Positions 59,755 to 64,000 of a stretch of 64,000 nt of DNA are shown here, in pieces. Both the position numbers and the translations under genes were made by a program. Numbering within the stretch: the first letter of the stretch is position 1; each line of letters begins with the position of its first letter. The stretch covers positions 124,001 through 188,000 of the forward strand of contig ONJS01000004.1 in the NCBI GenBank assembly GCA_900318205.1. The letters run 5' to 3'. The notes beneath the pieces are model-generated. The model was not told the DNA's origin. It made no database searches and saw only the letters and a list, made by a program, of their open reading frames with translations. This DNA is from an uncultured Prevotellaceae bacterium (GTDB lineage Bacteria > Bacteroidota > Bacteroidia > Bacteroidales > Muribaculaceae).

Positions 59755-60384
59755 ATGGACAAGGCAAAAACTTATAAAGTGATCATGGCCATCTTGCTGG
59801 TGGTATTGTTTCTGATCATCGTCGCTTATATACACGGCAGGATCAATCATCTTGTAACTGTCATTTCGGGACTCATCATGATTGGCGCGTTCGCCCTGGT
59901 GAGTCATTATAACTCCGCCATAAAGGCCAATGAAGAAAGAGAGAGCGAGAAAATAGAACGTGCTTTTAAAAAGATAAAGGTGCAGCGCACTCGCGAGGGG
60001 ACCACCTTTGAGGTGGCGACTGCCCTGATTCTTGCCATCTCACTGGTCATCGGGGTTACCACTCACAGGTTTAAGTTCGATGACTCTTTCCTGAGATATT
60101 ATGTGTGTTGCTTCATCGGAGCCATCGCATTCCTCATTCTGGCCTATCATCCGTTCTCAGGCTTTGGTCCTGACCGCTCATCCGTGCGTGCCACCAATGC
60201 CGAGATCTTCAAGCTCATGATTAGAAGATCTCGTGTGTACGCAGTTTTATCTGCCTTGATGGCCTTAATCTTCAGCATCAATGCTTTTGAGAACCATCTG
60301 GTAATGGCTATCTTAATCTGCCTTCTCATTGCGTTGTTCGCTATTGATTTCCTCTTCCGGTTCTTGTATAAAAAGAACAAATGA
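59755..60384 (+). CDS. multi-pass membrane protein of repeated-motif family, one unit
   Basis: About 209 residues from the ATG at 59755 (MDKAKTYKVIMAILLVVLFL); the upstream in-frame start is a TTG. One motif copy, VQRTREGTTFEVATALILAISLVIGVTTHRF near residue 80, closest to the first copy of the preceding gene. The stop overlaps the next gene's start (ATGA at 60381-60384), so the nuclease gene is translationally coupled. Confidence 0.73.
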   Translation: MDKAKTYKVIMAILLVVLFLIIVAYIHGRINHLVTVISGLIMIGAFALVSHYNSAIKANEERESEKIERAFKKIKVQRTREGTTFEVATALILAISLVIGVTTHRFKFDDSFLRYYVCCFIGAIAFLILAYHPFSGFGPDRSSVRATNAEIFKLMIRRSRVYAVLSALMALIFSINAFENHLVMAILICLLIALFAIDFLFRFLYKKNK

Positions 60385-61247
60385 AGTTAACGGGTCCCTT
60401 TGTGACAATGAAAAAGCGTTTAGAGCGGTTGTGGCAACGGTGTGGCGATGCCGTCAGGTTCCTCTTGTGGGGCTTGACGGTGGCGTTGGTATGCTTTTTG
60501 CTGTATCGCGTCATCGTGAACAACAATACTCCACACCTGGTGCCCTTGAGCGAGGGCGGGCGAGACAGCCTGATGACCGTCGGCATTCCCAGCGGCATGA
60601 ACGACACGCTGGTGAACTACGGCGAAGCGTTCGCTGTGCACTTCAACAGCGAGCAGGGCATCGCTAACTGTGCGGTTTATGAGCTCGTTTGCAACGAGTT
60701 AAACGGAACGGTCGAGCGCATGAGCGAGTTCATTCCCGATGCTGGCGTGAAGGGTTGCCCGTCGCCGCAGGACTATGCGGGGAGTGGCATGGACCGAGGC
60801 CACCTGGTGCCCGCGGGAGACTTGAAATGGAGCGAGGAGGCCATGCGGCACTCATTCCTGCTGACCAACGTAGCCCCCATGCACAAGGCCCTGAACGAAG
60901 GCGGCTGGGCGAAGTTGGAGGAGAAGGTGCGTGAATGGACGGCACGGGACAGCGCGCTGCTGGTGTTCACGGGGCCTGTCGTGAGCGAGAGTGACACGAC
61001 ACTGGCCAGCGGACGGGTGACGGTGCCCAGTGCCTACTACAAGGTCATTATGGCGCCGTGCGTGAGGTCCAGGCGAGCCATCGCGTTCATCTATCCGAAC
61101 GGGCACAGCGGAGGGCGCCTGCGGCAATATGCCGTGAGCGTCGATGAGGTGGAGCGTAGGACCGGGCTGGACTTCTTCCCTACCCTGTCCACCGAGGAAC
61201 AACAGCGATTGGAAACGCATGTGAACCTGGATGCGTGGATTAATTAG
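60381..61247 (+). CDS. DNA/RNA non-specific endonuclease (NucA/EndoG-type) with membrane anchor
   Basis: 288 residues. One membrane segment near the N-terminus (FLLWGLTVALVCFLLYRVIV) then the nuclease domain. The catalytic motif is D138-R139-G140-H141 in GMDRGHLVPAGDLKW, followed by SFLLTNVAPMHKALNEGGWAKLEEKVREW with the metal-binding Asn region (N..Q/N) and VFTGPVVSE. The C-terminal half matches the family's IAFIYPNG and EVERRTGLDFFP. Active on the outer face of the inner membrane or periplasm. Its start overlaps the membrane protein gene upstream. Start alternative at 60408. Confidence 0.9.
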   Translation: MKLTGPFVTMKKRLERLWQRCGDAVRFLLWGLTVALVCFLLYRVIVNNNTPHLVPLSEGGRDSLMTVGIPSGMNDTLVNYGEAFAVHFNSEQGIANCAVYELVCNELNGTVERMSEFIPDAGVKGCPSPQDYAGSGMDRGHLVPAGDLKWSEEAMRHSFLLTNVAPMHKALNEGGWAKLEEKVREWTARDSALLVFTGPVVSESDTTLASGRVTVPSAYYKVIMAPCVRSRRAIAFIYPNGHSGGRLRQYAVSVDEVERRTGLDFFPTLSTEEQQRLETHVNLDAWIN

Positions 61248-61277
61248 ATATTAGATAATAGATAGTAGATATTAGAT
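61243..61277. repeat. 5 x 7-bp array between the two nuclease genes
   Basis: Units: attagat, attagat, aatagat, agtagat, attagat. Exactly five heptamers; the array overlaps the stop of the first nuclease gene (TAG at 61245-61247) and ends 8 bp before the next start. Confidence 0.85.
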
Positions 61278-61285
61278 GCGATAAG

Positions 61286-62245
61286 ATGAAGCAATCATTG
61301 AAGATTTGGGTAATTGTTGTGGCGATGGTGATGGGCGGTGCCCTGCCTCCGCAGGTGATGGGCGACAGCGGCATCACCACCCAGTGGTGTGCCCAGGCCA
61401 AGAGCAAGAACAAGAAAAAGTCCAGCAAAAAGGACAAGAAAAGCAAAAAGAAGGATAAGAAGGATAAGAAAAAGTCCAAACGATCCGACAAAGCGACGGC
61501 ATCGTCGCTGATGAGCGTCCCCACCATCGGCAAGACGACAACGACCACCGTCGTGCCGCAGCAAAACACCAACTCACTGCTGGCGGTGACGATTTCCAAG
61601 GGTGTTTCCAATCAAGTGCTGAACTACCAGGCCATCCGCGTCAATTTCAACCCGTCGCTCAGGATCCCCAACTGCGTGGCCTATGAACTGACGGCAACGA
61701 TGGTCGCTATGGCAGACGCCCCGGGACATGAGGTGCGCAAGAACTACAACTATGCCCGTGACCCCAATGTCAAGTCCTGCCCTGAGAACTGGGAATACCG
61801 CGGCAGCGGCTATAGCCGTGGTCACATGGCTCCCGCGATGGACATGCGCTGGGGCAAGACGGCGATGGCACAGTGCTTCTACATGACCAACATGTGCCCC
61901 CAGGAAACCAAACTCAACAACGACCACTGGCGTGTGCTGGAGGAGCGCGTCCATCGTTGGGCCAAGCGCGACAAGCGCATCATGGTCTATACCGGTCCCA
62001 TCATGGGCAAGAATCCCAAGATGATTGGCAAGGACAAAAAGAATATCGCTGTGCCCGATGCCTTCTTCAAGGTGCTGTATGCCCCCGACCAGGGCCGCGC
62101 CATCGCCTTCATCTACCCCAATACGCCGTGCCCGGGCGGCATCAAAAAGTACGCCGTGACAGTCGCCGAGGTGGAGCGCCGCACAGGGCTGACTTTCTCT
62201 AACGCCCTCCCCAAGCACCAATGCAAGATTGAAGACTGGGAATAA
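61286..62245 (+). CDS. DNA/RNA non-specific endonuclease, secreted, with Lys-rich linker
   Basis: 319 residues. An N-terminal signal-like segment (LKIWVIVVAMVMGGALPPQVMG) is followed by a very basic linker of about 35 residues (KSKNKKKSSKKDKKSKKKDKKDKK). The nuclease domain has the catalytic motif S177-R178-G179-H180 in GYSRGHMAPAMDMRWG, then CFYMTNMCPQETKLNNDHW and VYTGPIMGK. The first catalytic residue is Ser rather than the Asp seen in the neighbour; this variant is seen in family members and may still be active. The C-terminal half matches the neighbour (IAFIYPN, VERRTGLTF). The pair arose by tandem duplication. Confidence 0.9.
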   Translation: MKQSLKIWVIVVAMVMGGALPPQVMGDSGITTQWCAQAKSKNKKKSSKKDKKSKKKDKKDKKKSKRSDKATASSLMSVPTIGKTTTTTVVPQQNTNSLLAVTISKGVSNQVLNYQAIRVNFNPSLRIPNCVAYELTATMVAMADAPGHEVRKNYNYARDPNVKSCPENWEYRGSGYSRGHMAPAMDMRWGKTAMAQCFYMTNMCPQETKLNNDHWRVLEERVHRWAKRDKRIMVYTGPIMGKNPKMIGKDKKNIAVPDAFFKVLYAPDQGRAIAFIYPNTPCPGGIKKYAVTVAEVERRTGLTFSNALPKHQCKIEDWE

Positions 62246-62268
62246 TACCCTCTTGATAAAATACGATG

Positions 62269-62296
62269 AAAGGACATGGTGCCCATGTCCTTTTAT
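62269..62296 (+). terminator. terminator of the second nuclease gene
   Basis: An 11-bp perfect stem, AAAGGACATGG with CCATGTCCTTT, loop of three, then Ts. Confidence 0.82.
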
Positions 62297-62301
62297 TGTT
62301 G

Positions 62302-62309
62302 TATCTTTA
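62302..62309 (+). promoter_or_regulatory. candidate -7 element for DUF4838 gene
   Basis: TATCTTTA, one mismatch to TAnnTTTG, about 34 bp before the start codon; -33 not clear. Confidence 0.35.
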
Positions 62310-62342
62310 CTGCCTGAAATTAAACACTAACCCTTTAGGCTT

Positions 62343-64000
62343 ATGAAAAAATTATTGTTGTTTGCTGTTGTGATGCTGGCTGCCATGCAGGCATCGGCAC
62401 AGTTGCAAGTAATGAAAAACGGCAAGGCGCGGGCGGCGATTGCCATCGTTGAAGAGAGTGAAGTCAACCGGGATGCAGCCATGTTACTGAACAAGTTTGT
62501 TGAGCGCATGAGCGGGGTGAGGTTGCCAATCTCAATCGATAAGGACAGGAAGAATCTGATCCTTATCGGTGGCACGACCGACGAAGCCGGCGAGGACGGC
62601 TTTGTCATCGATTGCCATGACGGCCGCTTAACCATCAAGAGCGGCGGTGGCAAGGGGGCTCTCTATGGTGTGGCAACGCTGCTGGAAAACGAATTAGGCG
62701 TGCGCTACTATGCCGCCAACGCTTGGACCGTAGAGCCACGCACCAATATCATGATTGACCAACAGCACCATGCCGAGACGCCTTCATTCCGCTATCGCCA
62801 GACACAGACCTACGGCACCGAGGACCCCGATTATGTGGCTTTCTACAGGCTCAAGGAACCCAAAGAGATCTTTGCAGCCAACATGTGGGTCCACACCTTT
62901 AACCAGATTTTGCCGGCATCTGTCTATGGCAAAGCACACCCCGAATACTACTCCTTCTTCAACGGCGTGCGCCATCCCGGTACACACAGCCAGTGGTGCC
63001 TGACCAATCCCGAGGTCTTTGAACTAGCCGCTGCCAAGATTGACAGCATCTTCAAGGCCAATCCCGGCATGAAGCTCATCTCAGTGAGTCAGAACGACGG
63101 CAACGGCACGCAATGTGCCTGCCCCGAGTGCAAGGCCGTGGACGAGTACGAGGGTTCGCCGTCGGGCAATCTGGTTCGCTTCATGAACAAATTGGCCCAG
63201 CGTTTCCCCGACAAGGAATTCTCGACGCTGGCCTACCTGTACAGCATGCAGCCTCCCAAGCACACCAAACCGCTGCCCAACGTGAACATCATGCTGTGCA
63301 GCATCGACAGCAAACGTGAAGTTCCCTTGACCGAGAATGCCAGCGGGCGCGACTTCATGCGCGCGCTGAAGGGTTGGGGCAAGATATCGGACAACATTTT
63401 CGTCTGGGACTATGGCATCAACTTCGATAACCTGGTCACCCCGTTCCCCAACTTCCATGTGCTGCAGCCCAACATGAAGCTGTTCAAGGAGAACCATGCC
63501 ACGATGCTGTTTGAGCAGGTGGCTGGTTTCAGGGGCGTGGACTTCAGCGAGCTGCGTGCCTATATGATATCCAAACTGATGTGGAACGTCGATGCCGATA
63601 CCGACAGCCTGATGCACACCTTCCTGGACGGTTACTACGGTAAAGCCGCCCCCTATCTGTACCGTTACCTCAAGATGCGCGAGGGCGCTCTGCTGGGCAG
63701 CGGCAAGGACCTGTGGATCTATGACTCGCCCGTGTCGCACAAGGAGGGCATGCTGCGCCCCTATTTGCTGGCACAGTACGATGACCTGTTCGACCAGGCC
63801 GAGGCGGCAGTTGCCGAGGATGAGATGCTACTCAAACGTGTCCATGCTGCACGGCTGCAGCAGCAATATAGCAAGTTGGAACTTGAGCGCACCTCGGCCG
63901 AGGGCGACCGTGAGGAGCGCATCCGCGAGGTGGAACTCTTCCGTCAACGCGGTAACGAGGCGGGCATCAAGTCCCTGACCGAACGCAAGAACTCGGTAAA
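62343..64000 (+). CDS. DUF4838-containing putative glycoside hydrolase, N-terminal part
   Basis: The first 552 codons; the gene runs off the right edge. A signal peptide (MKKLLLFAVVMLAAMQASAQ) precedes a domain resembling the N-terminal part of alpha-glucuronidase-type enzymes (INKFVERMSGVRLPI..., then KSGGGKGALYGVATLLENELGVRYYAANAWTVEP). The DUF4838 segment follows from about residue 215 (HSQWCLTNPEVFELAAAKIDSIFKANPGMKLISVSQNDGNGTQCACPECKAVDE), with the conserved NDG and CxC-x-x-C region. These proteins are thought to be glycosidases acting on host or plant polysaccharides. It has its own weak promoter after the nuclease terminator. The CAZy class cannot be set from the part seen. Confidence 0.85.
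   Translation, partial: MKKLLLFAVVMLAAMQASAQLQVMKNGKARAAIAIVEESEVNRDAAMLLNKFVERMSGVRLPISIDKDRKNLILIGGTTDEAGEDGFVIDCHDGRLTIKSGGGKGALYGVATLLENELGVRYYAANAWTVEPRTNIMIDQQHHAETPSFRYRQTQTYGTEDPDYVAFYRLKEPKEIFAANMWVHTFNQILPASVYGKAHPEYYSFFNGVRHPGTHSQWCLTNPEVFELAAAKIDSIFKANPGMKLISVSQNDGNGTQCACPECKAVDEYEGSPSGNLVRFMNKLAQRFPDKEFSTLAYLYSMQPPKHTKPLPNVNIMLCSIDSKREVPLTENASGRDFMRALKGWGKISDNIFVWDYGINFDNLVTPFPNFHVLQPNMKLFKENHATMLFEQVAGFRGVDFSELRAYMISKLMWNVDADTDSLMHTFLDGYYGKAAPYLYRYLKMREGALLGSGKDLWIYDSPVSHKEGMLRPYLLAQYDDLFDQAEAAVAEDEMLLKRVHAARLQQQYSKLELERTSAEGDREERIREVELFRQRGNEAGIKSLTERKNSV

Noticed and set aside
62343-64000. Assignment as a GH67 alpha-glucuronidase
   Set aside because: The N-terminal fold resembles that family, but the following segment fits DUF4838 and the catalytic part cannot be identified within the window.

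Overview
The window reads as chromosomal DNA of a gut Bacteroidales bacterium, most likely Muribaculaceae or Prevotellaceae. Evidence: type IX secretion PorU-type sortases, CotH-type secreted proteins with C-terminal dockerin repeats, a C10 peptidase, SPFH and Arc-like gene neighbours, the short-LID adenylate kinase, and many promoters of the Bacteroidetes pattern (TTTG, 19-21 nt, TAnnTTTG). The family placement is inference.

Layout. 1-1.3 kb (-): 3' part of a SUI1 - UvrD/RecB-like helicase operon; then a small 2[4Fe-4S] ferredoxin (+). 1.8-16.2 kb (-): two PorU-type C25 proteases flanking an FAH-family protein and Rex, and a TolC/HlyD/ABC-2 exporter operon that runs into a phosphopantetheinyl transferase and PorU. 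16.4-24 kb: a DUF3108 protein, a CotH-dockerin protein, a cohesin-like secreted protein, two unknown small genes, a truncated duplicate of a peptidase tail, and the intact C10 peptidase with dockerin. 24.6-30.6 kb: Tat-exported PIG-L deacetylase, an outer-membrane beta-barrel and a 1023-residue TPR protein. 30.9-41.4 kb: housekeeping (PpiD/SurA-like chaperone, SufE, two peptide transporters, Hpt, Adk, YihY, tRNA-Leu, Nnr). 41.8-43.6 kb: CotH-dockerin protein. 43.67-48.69 kb: a 5.0-kb integrative element in tRNA-Lys. 48.9-54.4 kb: PepT, a membrane-bound TPR/LuxR-like regulator, a small secreted ORF and a CotH lipoprotein. 54.9-61.2 kb: SPFH protein, Arc-like protein, five tandem membrane proteins built from a repeated domain, and a nuclease. 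61.3-64 kb: a second nuclease and the start of a DUF4838 protein.

Three things stand out. (1) Intergenic spacers, mostly inside or at the ends of operons, carry arrays of typically five units of 7 bp or 9 bp; in two spacers a 5x7 array abuts a 5x9 array exactly. (2) The tRNA-Lys element has 19-bp attachment repeats, an integrase, an HTH excisionase candidate and a DUF3987 P-loop protein but no visible mobilisation or capsid genes, so it looks like a minimal satellite. (3) The SPFH-Arc-membrane cluster contains seven copies of one motif-bearing membrane domain in five consecutive genes. All gene identifications were made by reading motifs, without database searches.
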